From: Hymenobacter montanus
GTDB lineage: Bacteria; Bacteroidota; Bacteroidia; Cytophagales; Hymenobacteraceae
NCBI RefSeq assembly: GCF_014699115.1
Contig: NZ_JACXAD010000010.1
Location: 122,759 to 186,758, forward strand
Length of the DNA stretch: 64,000 nt
Reading direction: 5' to 3'
The notes under the pieces were generated by a model. It was not told where the DNA came from. It did no database searches and worked only from the letters and a program-made list of their open reading frames with translations. A program made the position numbers and the translations under genes. This document shows positions 8,961 through 18,009 of the stretch, in pieces (the first letter of the stretch is position 1; every line of letters begins with the position of its first letter).

Positions 8961-9527
8961 TTAAGCGGGCTTGTTCCGTAGCCGGCTCAGGGTTTCCGGG
9001 GCCATGCCCAGGTGGGAAGCAATGTGTTGCACCGCCACCCGCTGAAACACCGAGGGAAAGTCCTGCAAGAGCAGCTCGTAGCGCTCAATGGCCGTGCGCG
9101 AGCGCAGGTGCTGGGCCCGCTGTTCACTCAGCACGTAGTATTTCTCAATCAGCCGCCGGCCGATGAAGTTGAATTCGGGGAAGTCGTGGTACAGCGCTTG
9201 CAGTTGGTCGTACGTAATGGAGTGTACCACGGCGGGCTCCAACAATTCCAGGTATTCTTCGGAAGGTTGCTGCGTGAGGAAGCTGACAATGGAGATGACA
9301 AAATCGCCTGCTTGCATAAACCAGGAGGAGATTTCGCGGCCGTGCAGCAGCGTGTAGCCCCGCACCAGTCCGGTTTCAAGGAAGTATACTTGCCGCGCCA
9401 CTTTGCCCGGGGCCAGCAGCAGCGTGCGGGCGGGCAAGTACTCCCGGACGGTTCTTTGCAAAATGGCCGTCCGCAGTTCCTCGCCTAAGGGCTGCACCGA
9501 ATTTAGAAAAGTAAGCAGGCTCGACAT
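8961..9527 (-). CDS. Crp/Fnr family transcriptional regulator
   Basis: A 188-residue cytoplasmic regulator with an N-terminal cyclic-nucleotide-binding-like beta-roll (GKVARQVYFLETGLVRGYTL, about 40-65) and a C-terminal winged helix (VAVQHIASHLGMAPETLSRL, about 162-181). The effector-binding Arg and Ser of true CAP are not apparent, as is usual for the many Crp-like proteins of Bacteroidota. It stands alone, divergent from the his leader region. Its target is unknown. Confidence 0.88.
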   Translation of the reverse strand: MSSLLTFLNSVQPLGEELRTAILQRTVREYLPARTLLLAPGKVARQVYFLETGLVRGYTLLHGREISSWFMQAGDFVISIVSFLTQQPSEEYLELLEPAVVHSITYDQLQALYHDFPEFNFIGRRLIEKYYVLSEQRAQHLRSRTAIERYELLLQDFPSVFQRVAVQHIASHLGMAPETLSRLRNKPA

Positions 9528-9662
9528 CTCCCGTTTTTTAGCGCAAGTACGGGCGGCGCTGAAAATTATTGCCGCCTGAGTAAACTTTTCACTAGCCTCA
9601 TCGGTAATCGTGCGGCAAACCGAAAAGGGCCGGTTAGCTGCTGGCCGTTTGGTTTTCTGTCC

Positions 9663-9670
9663 TACCTTTG
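9663..9670 (+). promoter_or_regulatory. Bacteroidota -7 promoter box for the his operon leader
   Basis: TACCTTTG matches the Bacteroidota -7 consensus TAnnTTTG exactly. It lies 6 bases before the leader ATG at 9677, so the transcript would be leaderless or nearly so. No good TTG -33 element is present at the preferred spacing; TTTGG at 9648 is too close. Confidence 0.6.
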
Positions 9671-9676
9671 CCCTCC

Positions 9677-9820
9677 ATGACCCGATTGGCTCGCTTATTT
9701 ACTTTGGCTGTTACGACCCCTCGGGCCTTCCGTCTGGCCGCGGGTCGGGTCGTTGGCGTGGGTGCTTCTCACCATCACCACCATCTGGGGGAGGCCGGGC
9801 TGTGCGCCGGGGGCTGCTAA
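9677..9820 (+). CDS. His operon leader peptide (attenuation peptide, five consecutive His codons)
   Basis: A 47-codon open frame from ATG 9677 to TAA 9820, directly ahead of hisG. Residues 32-36 are His-His-His-His-His, encoded CAC CAT CAC CAC CAT, within VGVGASHHHHHLGEAG. Leader peptides of this kind sense charged tRNA-His: ribosome stalling at the His run changes mRNA folding and releases termination before the structural genes. The position (about 155 bases before hisG), the promoter just upstream and GC-rich complementary segments around and after the stop support the role. The peptide has no other recognisable similarity. Function is inferred by analogy with his attenuators. Confidence 0.85.
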   Translation: MTRLARLFTLAVTTPRAFRLAAGRVVGVGASHHHHHLGEAGLCAGGC

Positions 9821-9958
9821 GCTGGCCCCGGCCGCTCGCGCCTCCACCGCCGCCGTCCGGTGAGCAGTAGCGCCGGACTTCACGTCTTACCATTCCGGGA
9901 AATTCTGCCGTCATCCCCCGCCGCGCGGAATTTAGTGGGGCTCTTTGCCGGGCCCGGC
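9806..9958 (+). promoter_or_regulatory. Candidate his attenuator (alternative RNA stems)
   Basis: GCCGGGG (9806-9812) can pair with CCCCGGC (9826-9832), enclosing the leader stop codon. AAATTCTGC (9900-9908) pairs with GCGGAATTT (9925-9933), with one G-U pair. GGCCGGGC inside the leader (9793-9800) could instead pair with GCCCGGCC (9952-9959), just before hisG. These pairings compete, as expected for attenuation, but no clear T-run marks the terminator and I have not computed folding energies. Confidence 0.5.
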
Positions 9959-9976
9959 CCGCCTCTTACCCTTTTC

Positions 9977-10828
9977 ATGCTCCGATTAGCCATTCAAAAG
10001 TCCGGTCGCCTCAGCGAGGACTCGCTCGCCCTCATTCGTGAATGCGGCATCAACTTCATCAGCAGCTCCTATAAGCTCAAAACCGAAGCCACCAATTTTC
10101 CGCTCGAAATCCTGTTTCTGCGCGACGACGACATTCCCGGCTACGTGCAGGATGGCGTGGCCGACCTGGGCATTGTTGGCCAGAACGTCCTGGTCGAGGC
10201 CGGTTTCCCAGGCCTGGAGGTGGAAGCCCTCGGCTTCAGCAAGTGCCGCCTGAGCCTGGCCGTGCCGCGCGCCGCCGCCTATCCTTCGGTGGCGGCCCTG
10301 CAGGGCAAGAACATCGCCACCTCGTACCCGAACATTCTGGGTCGTTACTTGGCCGAGCACGGCGTGCAGGCGCACTTGCACACCATCAGCGGCTCGGTGG
10401 AGATTGCGCCCAGCATCGGCCTGGCCGAGGCCATCTGCGACATTGTGAGCAGCGGCTCTACACTGCTCGGCAACGGCCTGCGCGAGGTCGAAACCGTGTT
10501 TCGTTCCGAAGCGGTGCTCATTGCCCAGCCCGGCTTATCCGCTGAGCAAGCCGACCTGCTGGAGCAGCTGCGGTTTCGCATGCAGGCAGTTCGCCGGGCC
10601 AAGCGCAACAAATACATCGTGCTGAACGCCCCGCTGACGGCCCTGGACGAAGTGCGCCGCCTGCTCCCCGGCATCAAGTCGCCCACTGTCACGCCCCTGG
10701 CCGAGGCGGGGTGGGTATCGGTGCAGTCGGTGGTGCAGGAAGACGAATTCTGGCACATCACCAGCCAGCTCAAAGCCGTCGGGGCCGAGGGCATCCTGGT
10801 GCTGCCCATTGAAAAAATGATTGCTTAG
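9977..10828 (+). CDS. hisG: ATP phosphoribosyltransferase, long form
   Basis: First enzyme of histidine synthesis, joining ATP and PRPP. The 283-residue length and the C-terminal domain (about 210-283, ending EGILVLPIEKMIA) mark the long, hexameric HisG_L form that is feedback-inhibited by histidine and needs no HisZ. Catalytic-domain motifs AIQKSGRLSEDS, GVADLGIVGQNVL and CDIVSSGSTL are clear. The ATG at 9977 (MLRLAIQKSG) fits the family start; the open frame reaches back to 9860 without support. It is the first gene of a seven-gene his operon behind a leader peptide, with hisDC 11 bases downstream. Confidence 0.97.
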   Translation: MLRLAIQKSGRLSEDSLALIRECGINFISSSYKLKTEATNFPLEILFLRDDDIPGYVQDGVADLGIVGQNVLVEAGFPGLEVEALGFSKCRLSLAVPRAAAYPSVAALQGKNIATSYPNILGRYLAEHGVQAHLHTISGSVEIAPSIGLAEAICDIVSSGSTLLGNGLREVETVFRSEAVLIAQPGLSAEQADLLEQLRFRMQAVRRAKRNKYIVLNAPLTALDEVRRLLPGIKSPTVTPLAEAGWVSVQSVVQEDEFWHITSQLKAVGAEGILVLPIEKMIA

Positions 10829-10839
10829 CCCGGTTCGCC

Positions 10840-13272
10840 ATGCAGCTGTTTTCTTACCCCGACCCCCGCACCTGGCCCGCGCTGCAGCAGCGCCCGGCCG
10901 CGGGCGAAGCGTCCCAGGTAGCCGACCGGGTGCGCGCCATTTTTGCCCAGGTACGCGAGGGTGGCGATGCGGCCCTGCTGGCCCTGGCTGCCGAGCTCGA
11001 CCAGGCCCCGCTCACCAGCCTGCTGGTGTCGGAAGCCGAGCTGGCGGCCGCCGCGGCTCAAGTGCCCGCCGACCTGCAAGCGGCCATTCGCCAGGCCCGG
11101 GCCAACATCGAAGCCTTCCACGCCGCCCAGCGCGAGCCCGAGCTGCGGGTCGAAACCATGCCCGGAGTGGTCTGCTCGCGCCGGGCGGTGCCGGTGCAGC
11201 GCGTGGGCCTGTACGTGCCCGGCGGCTCGGCCCCGCTGTTCAGCACCCTGCTGATGCTGGGCGTCCCCGCCCGCCTGGCCGGCTGCCCCCAGGTGGTGGT
11301 GTGCACCCCGCCCCAGCCCGATGGCTCCGTGAGCCCGGTGATTTTGTTTGTTGCCCAGCTGCTGGGAATTACCACGGTGGTGAAAGCCGGTGGGGCCCAG
11401 GCCGTCGCCGCCCTGGCCCTGGGCACGGCGAGCGTGCCGGCCGTCGATAAAATCTTTGGCCCGGGCAACCGCTACGTGACGGCCGCCAAACAGCTGGCCG
11501 CCGCCGAGTACGGTGTGGCCATCGACATGCCCGCGGGGCCCTCCGAAGTGCTGGTCATCGCCGACGCCAGCGCCAACCCCGCTTTCGTAGCGGCTGATTT
11601 GTTGTCGCAGGCCGAGCACGGGCCCGATTCGCAGGTCGTGCTGCTCAGCGATTCACTCAGCGTCGTGGAGCAGGTGCAGGCGGAGCTCGAACTGCAGCTG
11701 GCCGCCCTGCCGCGCCGTGCCGTGGCCGCCCAGGCCCTGGCCAACAGCCGGGCGGTGCTGTTGCCGGACCCGGCCGCCATGCTGGCGTTCTCCAACCAGT
11801 ACGCGCCCGAACACCTCATCCTGGCCACCGATGCCGCTGAGACCCTGGCCCCCCAGGTAACCAACGCGGGCTCGGTATTTCTGGGTCACCTGACGCCGGA
11901 GGCGGTGGGCGACTATGCCTCGGGCACCAACCACACGCTGCCCACCGGCGGGTATGCCCGGCAGTATAGCGGCGTGTCGCTCGCCTCGTTCGTCAAAAAC
12001 ATCACCTTTCAGCGCCTGTCGGCGGTGGGCCTGCAAGCCATTGGTCCGGTGGTAGAGGCTATGGCCGCCGCCGAAGGGCTGACCGCCCACGCCCGGGCCG
12101 TCTCGCTGCGGCTCGCCGCTCAGCAGGCCGGTGGCCGTTCGGGGGAGGACGCCGCTATGCCCGCTCCGCAATCAGCCCCAGCCGAAGCGGCCAGTCCGTA
12201 CGCGGGTCTGATTCGCCCCAGCATAGAGCGCATGCAGCCGTATTCTTCGGCCCGCGATGAGTTTGAGGGCCTGGCGCCGGTTATGCTCGACGCCAACGAA
12301 AACAGCCTGGGGTCGGTGGGCCCGGCTGATTTTAGCCGCTATCCCGACCCCCACCAGCGCGCCATCAAGGCCGAGTTGGCCCGGCTCAAGGGCGTTTCCC
12401 CGGCCAATATCTTTCTGGGCAACGGGTCCGACGAGGCCATCGACCTGCTGGTGCGCCTTACGTGCACACCCGGGCAGGATGCGCTGGTCGTGTGTCCGCC
12501 CACCTACGGCATGTACGAGGTTGCGGCCAACCTCAACGACGTACGGGTTGAGCGGCTGCCGCTCACGCCCGATTTTCAGCTGCCGGCTAATGCGGCCGAG
12601 GTGCTGGCGGCATCGGCGGCCAAGCTGGTATTCCTGTGTTCGCCCAACAACCCCACCGGCAATTTACTGGCGGAGGCGGCCGTAACCACCATTCTGCGGA
12701 CGTTCAAAGGGCTGGTCGTGGTGGATGAAGCCTATGCCGACTTCGCGAATGCACCGAGCTGGACCACCCGCTTGGGCGAGTTTCCGCGCCTGGTGGTGCT
12801 GCAAACCTTCTCCAAAGCCTGGGGCCTGGCGGGGCTGCGGCTGGGCGTGGCGTACGCCGCGCCGGCCCTTATTGCCTACTTCGATAAAATCAAGCCCCCC
12901 TACAACATTTCGGCAGCCACCCAAGCGCATGCGTTGGCGGCGTTGGCCGCCGCTCCGCGCCTGCCTGAGCTGCGGGCCGAGCTGCTGAGCGGTCGCGCGT
13001 GGCTGGCTGAGCGGCTGCCGCGGCTGTCTTTTGTGGCCCACGTTTTCCCTTCGGACGCCAATTTTCTGCTCGTGCGCTTTACCGTCGATGCGACGGCCGT
13101 GTATCAGCAGCTGCGGGCGCGGGGCATCGTGGTGCGCAACCGTACCACCCAGCCTGGCTGCGCCGGCTGCCTGCGCCTGACCGTGGGAACTGCGACCGAA
13201 AATGCCCGGCTACTGGACGCTCTGACGGAAATTCAAACCGAACTCGCCGCCGAGGCAACGGTTGTGCCCTGA
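10840..13272 (+). CDS. hisDC: Fused histidinol dehydrogenase - histidinol-phosphate aminotransferase
   Basis: One uninterrupted frame of 810 codons carries two enzymes of the pathway. Residues about 1-430 are HisD (NAD-dependent oxidation of histidinol to histidine): VGLYVPGGSAPLFST, FGPGNRYVTAAKQ, DMPAGPSEVLVIAD and the zinc/catalytic region AEHGPDSQ and APEHL. Residues about 455-810 are HisC (PLP aminotransferase): MLDANENSLG, LGNGSDEAIDLL, SPNNPTGN and the PLP-lysine motif FSKAWGLAGLRLG. An Ala/Pro-rich linker of about 30 residues joins them. The ATG at 12157 could serve as a separate hisC start, but no stop codon separates the halves in this frame. HisD and HisC are normally separate, overlapping genes in this group. 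Confidence 0.93.
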   Translation: MQLFSYPDPRTWPALQQRPAAGEASQVADRVRAIFAQVREGGDAALLALAAELDQAPLTSLLVSEAELAAAAAQVPADLQAAIRQARANIEAFHAAQREPELRVETMPGVVCSRRAVPVQRVGLYVPGGSAPLFSTLLMLGVPARLAGCPQVVVCTPPQPDGSVSPVILFVAQLLGITTVVKAGGAQAVAALALGTASVPAVDKIFGPGNRYVTAAKQLAAAEYGVAIDMPAGPSEVLVIADASANPAFVAADLLSQAEHGPDSQVVLLSDSLSVVEQVQAELELQLAALPRRAVAAQALANSRAVLLPDPAAMLAFSNQYAPEHLILATDAAETLAPQVTNAGSVFLGHLTPEAVGDYASGTNHTLPTGGYARQYSGVSLASFVKNITFQRLSAVGLQAIGPVVEAMAAAEGLTAHARAVSLRLAAQQAGGRSGEDAAMPAPQSAPAEAASPYAGLIRPSIERMQPYSSARDEFEGLAPVMLDANENSLGSVGPADFSRYPDPHQRAIKAELARLKGVSPANIFLGNGSDEAIDLLVRLTCTPGQDALVVCPPTYGMYEVAANLNDVRVERLPLTPDFQLPANAAEVLAASAAKLVFLCSPNNPTGNLLAEAAVTTILRTFKGLVVVDEAYADFANAPSWTTRLGEFPRLVVLQTFSKAWGLAGLRLGVAYAAPALIAYFDKIKPPYNISAATQAHALAALAAAPRLPELRAELLSGRAWLAERLPRLSFVAHVFPSDANFLLVRFTVDATAVYQQLRARGIVVRNRTTQPGCAGCLRLTVGTATENARLLDALTEIQTELAAEATVVP

Positions 13273-13358
13273 ACATTCCCGGGTTCGGGGTTGGTAATCG
13301 GGATTCCGTATTCCGCTGACCACCGGCACCCGGCTCCCAATAACTTAATCCCATTGAA

Positions 13359-14459
13359 GTGAAGAAGGCCCTGTTTATTGACCGCGACGGCACCATCCTC
13401 GTGGAACCCCAGCCCAGCCAGCAAGTCGACAGCCTGGAGAAGTTTGCCTTTCTGCCCGGCTGCATCAGCGCCCTGGCCCGCATTGCCCGCGAGCTGCCCG
13501 AGTACGAATTAGTGCTGGTAACTAACCAGGACGGCTTGGGCACGGCGAGCTTCCCCGAAGACACCTTTTGGCCGGCACATCGGCTCATGCTTGACATCCT
13601 GGCCGGCGAGGGCATTCATTTCGCGGCCGAACACATCGACCGCAGCTTCCCGCACGAGGGCCTGCCCACCCGTAAGCCCGGCACCGGCCTGCTCGGCCGC
13701 TACCTCGAACCCGCCAACGACTATGACCTGGCGAGCTCGTACGTCATCGGTGACCGGCTCACCGATGTGGAGCTGGCGGCTAACCTCGGCAGCCAGGCTA
13801 TTCTGATAGGAGAGGAGCCCGACTCCCGGGCGGCCCTTACCACTACCAGCTGGGAAGCCATCTACCAGCATTTGCGCTACCCGGCCCGGGTAGCCGTGAT
13901 GGAGCGTAATACCAACGAAACCCAAATCGCGATTCGCCTGAACCTGGATGGAACCGGCCAAACCGACATTCACACCGGCTTGGGTTTCTTCGATCATATG
14001 CTCGAACAGCTCGGCCGGCACAGCGGTGTTGATTTATCCATAAGTGTAAAAGGTGATTTACACATTGACGAGCACCACACCGTAGAGGATACCGCCCTGG
14101 CCCTGGGGACGGCCTTTGCCCAGGCGCTGGGCGATAAGCGGGGCCTGGCGCGCTACGGGTTTCTGTTGCCCATGGATGAGGCCCTGGCTCAGGCAGCCAT
14201 CGACTTCTCGGGGCGTCCCTGGCTGGTTTGGAACGCAGAATTCCGCCGCGAGCGGGTAGGGGACTTACCCACGGAACTGTTTTTTCACTTCTTTAAGTCG
14301 TTCACTGACAACTCCCGCGCAACTCTTAACATTTCGTGTACCGGCGATAACGAACACCACAAAATCGAAGCCATCTTCAAAGCGGTCGCCAAATCCATCA
14401 AGATGGCCTTGCAGCGGGATAACTCCTCAGCCATTCCCAGCACAAAAGGTATTCTCTAG
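13359..14459 (+). CDS. hisB: Bifunctional histidinol-phosphatase / imidazoleglycerol-phosphate dehydratase
   Basis: A 366-residue bifunctional enzyme. Residues about 1-165 are a HAD phosphatase with the nucleophile motif [10 protein letters not shown]. Residues about 178-366 are the dehydratase, with metal-binding [31 protein letters not shown] and a C-terminal ENEHH-type motif ([14 protein letters not shown]). The start is GTG at 13359, 86 bases after hisDC; no ATG is available nearby. The phosphatase-dehydratase fusion is the usual form in enterobacteria and many Bacteroidota. Confidence 0.96.
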   Translation: MKKALFIDRDGTILVEPQPSQQVDSLEKFAFLPGCISALARIARELPEYELVLVTNQDGLGTASFPEDTFWPAHRLMLDILAGEGIHFAAEHIDRSFPHEGLPTRKPGTGLLGRYLEPANDYDLASSYVIGDRLTDVELAANLGSQAILIGEEPDSRAALTTTSWEAIYQHLRYPARVAVMERNTNETQIAIRLNLDGTGQTDIHTGLGFFDHMLEQLGRHSGVDLSISVKGDLHIDEHHTVEDTALALGTAFAQALGDKRGLARYGFLLPMDEALAQAAIDFSGRPWLVWNAEFRRERVGDLPTELFFHFFKSFTDNSRATLNISCTGDNEHHKIEAIFKAVAKSIKMALQRDNSSAIPSTKGIL

Positions 14460-14557
14460 GAATAGGGCCGAACGATCTTTTTTATCCAAATGTACAATAA
14501 AGGGAATGAGTTTGTGTAGTACTGCCATTTCCCAAATGAATAAATATAGATTACCTT

Positions 14558-15145
14558 ATGGAGATTGCAGTTGTAGATTATAAGGGAGGCAACGTTCAGT
14601 CCGTGCTGTTTGCCCTGGAGCGGCTAGGAGTACAGCCGACCCTGACCGCCGACCCCGAAGCTTTACGGAAAGCAGACAAAGTGCTGTTCCCCGGCGAAGG
14701 AGAAGCGTCATCCGCGATGCAAGCCCTGCGGGCGGCCGGCCTCGATGTGGTGCTGCCTACGCTCACGCAGCCCTTTCTGGGCATTTGTCTGGGTATGCAG
14801 CTGCTCGGGCAACACAGTGAAGAGAATAATACTTCTTTACTGGGCCTCCTGCCATTCACGGTGCAGCGCTTCGTGCCCGATGCTGCCCACAAGGTCCCGC
14901 ACATGGGGTGGAACAACCTGCAGGCCCTGCGCGGGCCCTTGTTTGCCGGGGTCAGCGCGGCTGATCACGTATACTTTGTGCATAGCTATTATGCCCCGGT
15001 GGGAGAGTACACCACGGCCCAGGCCTTGCACCCAGCCCCGTTTAGCGCGGCGGTGCAACACGGCAATTTTCACGGCGTCCAGTTCCACACGGAGAAGAGT
15101 GGGGCGGTCGGAACCCGTATACTGGCCAATTTTCTCGATTTGTAG
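14558..15145 (+). CDS. hisH: Imidazole glycerol phosphate synthase, glutamine amidotransferase subunit
   Basis: The class I glutaminase half of IGP synthase; it feeds ammonia to HisF. The catalytic nucleophile lies in GICLGMQLLG, and the His-Glu pair in VQFHTEKSG near the C-terminus. At 195 aa it has the family length, with start ATG 14558 (MEIAVVDYKGGN). It follows hisB by 98 bases of distinctly AT-rich DNA, the widest gap among the structural genes, so an internal promoter is possible there. Confidence 0.97.
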   Translation: MEIAVVDYKGGNVQSVLFALERLGVQPTLTADPEALRKADKVLFPGEGEASSAMQALRAAGLDVVLPTLTQPFLGICLGMQLLGQHSEENNTSLLGLLPFTVQRFVPDAAHKVPHMGWNNLQALRGPLFAGVSAADHVYFVHSYYAPVGEYTTAQALHPAPFSAAVQHGNFHGVQFHTEKSGAVGTRILANFLDL

Positions 15146-15165
15146 GTTCTTTTTTTGCGTATCCT

Positions 15166-15882
15166 GTGGAAATTATTCCCGCCATCGACCTGGTAAACGG
15201 CCACTGCGTCCGGCTGAGCGCCGGTGACTTTGCTCGCCAGACTACTTACGATTCCGACCCCGTCGCCGTCGCCCGGCGCTTTGCGGACGCCGGCCTGCGC
15301 CGGCTGCACCTGGTGGACCTCGACGGAGCCCGCGCCGGCCAGCCGGTGAACCTGGCCGTGCTCGAAGCCATTGCCCGGCAAACCACGCTCGACATCGACG
15401 CGGGGGGCGGTATTCAAACCCAGGCGGCGCTCACCCGGGTGCTGAATGCTGGTGCGGCTCACGTCACGGCCGGCAGCCTGGCCGTGCGCGAGCCCGCCAC
15501 GGTCCACGCCTGGCTGTCGCAGTACGGGGCTGATACCGTCTTTCTGGGGGCCGATTTCAAGGGCGAGCACATCATGGTGAATGCCTGGGCCGAGCAAAGT
15601 CTCTTAACCCTGGCTGGTTTCATTGCGAGCTATTTGGCGGCCGGAGGCACGACTTTTATCTGCACCGACGTGAGTAAGGACGGGCTGCTGCAAGGCCCGT
15701 CGCTGGCCACCTACAAAACCCTGGTGCAGCAGTTCCCCAGCGCCCGCTTCATTGCCAGTGGCGGCGTCACCACCGTGGCCGACCTGGAAGCATTGGCCGA
15801 AGCCGGGATGTACGGGGCCATTATTGGCAAGGCGCTGTACGAAGGCACGATTGCATTACCGGATCTGCGGCCTTTCCTGTAA
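15166..15882 (+). CDS. hisA: Phosphoribosylformimino-5-aminoimidazole carboxamide ribotide isomerase
   Basis: ProFAR isomerase, a TIM barrel made of two half-barrels. The N-terminal Asp motif IIPAIDLVNGHCVRL, the phosphate-binding DAGGGIQT and the second Asp in CTDVSKDGLLQGP are all present. The 238-residue length is normal. The start is GTG at 15166 (read as Met), 20 bases after hisH. It precedes hisF with a 78-base gap. Confidence 0.96.
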   Translation: MEIIPAIDLVNGHCVRLSAGDFARQTTYDSDPVAVARRFADAGLRRLHLVDLDGARAGQPVNLAVLEAIARQTTLDIDAGGGIQTQAALTRVLNAGAAHVTAGSLAVREPATVHAWLSQYGADTVFLGADFKGEHIMVNAWAEQSLLTLAGFIASYLAAGGTTFICTDVSKDGLLQGPSLATYKTLVQQFPSARFIASGGVTTVADLEALAEAGMYGAIIGKALYEGTIALPDLRPFL

Positions 15883-15960
15883 AGCCTGCGCAGCGGCTGG
15901 TTCCCGGCTGGGTGGCGCTATCCTCAGTTTACCTCATTACGCAAAACCTTCAACACTTCC

Positions 15961-16716
15961 GTGGTCAAAAAAAGACTCATTCCCTGCCTCGACGTCCGCG
16001 ACGGGCGCACCGTGAAAGGCGTTCAGTTCGAGGGCCTGCGCGATGCCGGCGACCCCGTCGCGTTGGCAGCCCGCTACGCCCGGGAAGGTGCCGACGAGTT
16101 GGTGTTTCTCGACATCACTGCCACCAATCAGCGCCGGCAGCCGCTCACCGAGCTGGTGCGTGATGTTGCCCGGGTACTCGATATCCCGTTCACGGTAGGC
16201 GGCGGCATCAGTACGGTGGCCGATGTCGAAGCCTTGCTGCTGAGCGGCGCCGATAAAGTATCGATTAATTCGGCCGCCTTGGCCCGTCCCGAACTTATCC
16301 ATGAGCTGGCCCAGCGGTTTGGCTCGCAGTGCGTGGTAGTAGCCGTCGACGCGCGGCTAGTCGAAGGCCAATGGCAGATAATGACGCGGGCCGGCACGGT
16401 AGCGACTGGTCGTGAAGCCGTGGCCTGGTGTCGGGAAGCCGCCAGTTTAGGGGCGGGCGAGCTGTTGTTGACTTCCATGAGCCACGACGGCACTAAATCC
16501 GGCTTCGCGCTGGATTTAACGCAGGCGGTGAGCGAGGCCGTTTCAGTGCCCGTAATCGCTTCGGGCGGGGCGGGGCAACCGGCCGATTTTACGGCTGTTT
16601 TCCGAGCCGGCGGGGCCGATGCCGCCTTGGCTGCCAGTATCTTTCATTTCAACGAAACGGCCATTCCCACTCTTAAGCACTACCTGCACCTGGCCGGCAT
16701 TCCGGTTCGGCTGTAG
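15961..16716 (+). CDS. hisF: Imidazole glycerol phosphate synthase, cyclase subunit
   Basis: The cyclase half of IGP synthase, partner of HisH. The catalytic Asp residues lie in [15 protein letters not shown] and [10 protein letters not shown]; the phosphate sites TVGGGIS and IASGGAG are intact, and so is [11 protein letters not shown]. It is 251 aa, starting at GTG 15961 (read as Met). HisA and HisF are homologous neighbours, as in most his operons. Confidence 0.97.
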   Translation: MVKKRLIPCLDVRDGRTVKGVQFEGLRDAGDPVALAARYAREGADELVFLDITATNQRRQPLTELVRDVARVLDIPFTVGGGISTVADVEALLLSGADKVSINSAALARPELIHELAQRFGSQCVVVAVDARLVEGQWQIMTRAGTVATGREAVAWCREAASLGAGELLLTSMSHDGTKSGFALDLTQAVSEAVSVPVIASGGAGQPADFTAVFRAGGADAALAASIFHFNETAIPTLKHYLHLAGIPVRL

Positions 16717-16808
16717 TTATCCCGGTCGACTTTTGTTACTTGTTTGTCTTCGGCCAGTCGCATGCCTGGCTGCCTAAAGGGCCTGTAACCCACTAATACT
16801 GCTTGCTA

Positions 16809-17477
16809 ATGACGCCCGCCTTTTCCATTACCGCTGCATTACGTTTCGATGCTCTTACCGGCCTGATTCCGGCTATTGTGCAGGATGCTGATACCGGCCA
16901 GGTGCTCATGTTGGGCTATATGAACGAGGAAGCCTGGGCGCGGACCCAGCAGGAGGGGCGGGTTACGTTTTTCTCGCGATCTAGGAACTGCTTGTGGCTC
17001 AAAGGCGAAACCAGCGGCAACCACCTTAAAGTAGTCAGCTTGCACGTCGATTGCGATGCCGACACGGTGCTGGTGCGCGCGCTACCGGCCGGGCCCACTT
17101 GCCACCGCGGTACCGTAAGCTGCTTTGACCAGCCGCAGCAGGCTCAGTCGCCCGCCGCACCCGTTGGCTTTCTGGCGGCCCTGGAACGATTGATTGTGGA
17201 GCGGCAGCAGTTTCCGGAGCGGGCTCCGACTTCTTATACGGTCTCGTTATTCAAGAAGGGAATGCCGAAAATTGCCCAAAAAGTAGGAGAGGAGGCCGTA
17301 GAAACCGTAATCGACGCCGTAGCTGGGCACCGTGACAGCTTGCCGGGCGAAGTGGCTGATTTACTCTACCACTTGCTGGTACTACTCGTGGCCGCTGGCG
17401 TACCAATGGCTGAGGTTATTAGTGTTTTACAAGAACGTCACCGGCTGCCGAACACCAGGCACCTTACGGAAAAGTAA
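16809..17477 (+). CDS. hisIE: Bifunctional phosphoribosyl-AMP cyclohydrolase / phosphoribosyl-ATP pyrophosphatase
   Basis: Catalyses the second and third steps of histidine synthesis. Residues about 1-115 are HisI, with the zinc/metal motifs [12 protein letters not shown] and [12 protein letters not shown]. Residues about 125-222 are HisE, an all-helical NTP pyrophosphatase, with [18 protein letters not shown] acidic motif. I start at ATG 16809 ([10 protein letters not shown]); a TTG two codons upstream keeps the same frame. It is the last gene of the operon, and with it the pathway from PRPP to histidine is complete. Confidence 0.95.
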   Translation: MTPAFSITAALRFDALTGLIPAIVQDADTGQVLMLGYMNEEAWARTQQEGRVTFFSRSRNCLWLKGETSGNHLKVVSLHVDCDADTVLVRALPAGPTCHRGTVSCFDQPQQAQSPAAPVGFLAALERLIVERQQFPERAPTSYTVSLFKKGMPKIAQKVGEEAVETVIDAVAGHRDSLPGEVADLLYHLLVLLVAAGVPMAEVISVLQERHRLPNTRHLTEK

Positions 17478-17541
17478 ATTCAAATAGACAATACTTTATC
17501 TGCTATTCGGTGCTGTCTTGATCAACCGTGCTGAGCCTTCC

Positions 17542-17925
17542 CTAATTGAAAATTTTGTCACTATATTGTGAGATGTGACCCTCTCCCCAGCCAAGTAAGG
17601 TTTCTAACACCGGGCTTACTGATTGCCCGTACGCTGACAAGGAATACTCGACTTGCGGAGGGACTGCTTCCACCACTTTACGGACCACAATCGCGTGGAA
17701 CTCTAGCTCCTGTAACGAACTAATGAGCATTTTTTCGCTTATCTCAGGAATGGCCCTTTTCAAAACGGAATAGCGCCTTGTTCCGCCGAATAGCTCGGCG
17801 ATGATCAGCAACTTCCACTTGCCACCGAGTACTTCCAAACAGCATCGGATACCGCAGTAATTCAACGGGCGGCCTTGTTCGACAGCTACATTCCGTGGAT
17901 AGAGTGACTTGTATTGTTTCTTCAT
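17542..17925 (-). CDS. HxlR family transcriptional regulator
   Basis: A 127-residue winged-helix regulator. The HxlR signature is clear: CGIRCCLEVLGGKWKLLII near the N-terminus, with RYSVLKRAIPEISEKMLISS as recognition region and VEYSLSAYGQSV after it. Two adjacent Cys (CGIRCC) could allow redox sensing, which is known for some HxlR proteins. It is divergent from an NmrA-type oxidoreductase gene with 84 bases between, a common regulator-target arrangement. Composition is noticeably more AT-rich than the his operon. Confidence 0.9.
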   Translation of the reverse strand: MKKQYKSLYPRNVAVEQGRPLNYCGIRCCLEVLGGKWKLLIIAELFGGTRRYSVLKRAIPEISEKMLISSLQELEFHAIVVRKVVEAVPPQVEYSLSAYGQSVSPVLETLLGWGEGHISQYSDKIFN

Positions 17926-18009
17926 ACCTACTTACAAAAATATCAGTACCCTGCTTTTTAGCAGTGGATTATAAATGTAGGTAGTTTTGCCCTGACTAAT
18001 CTGATAACC

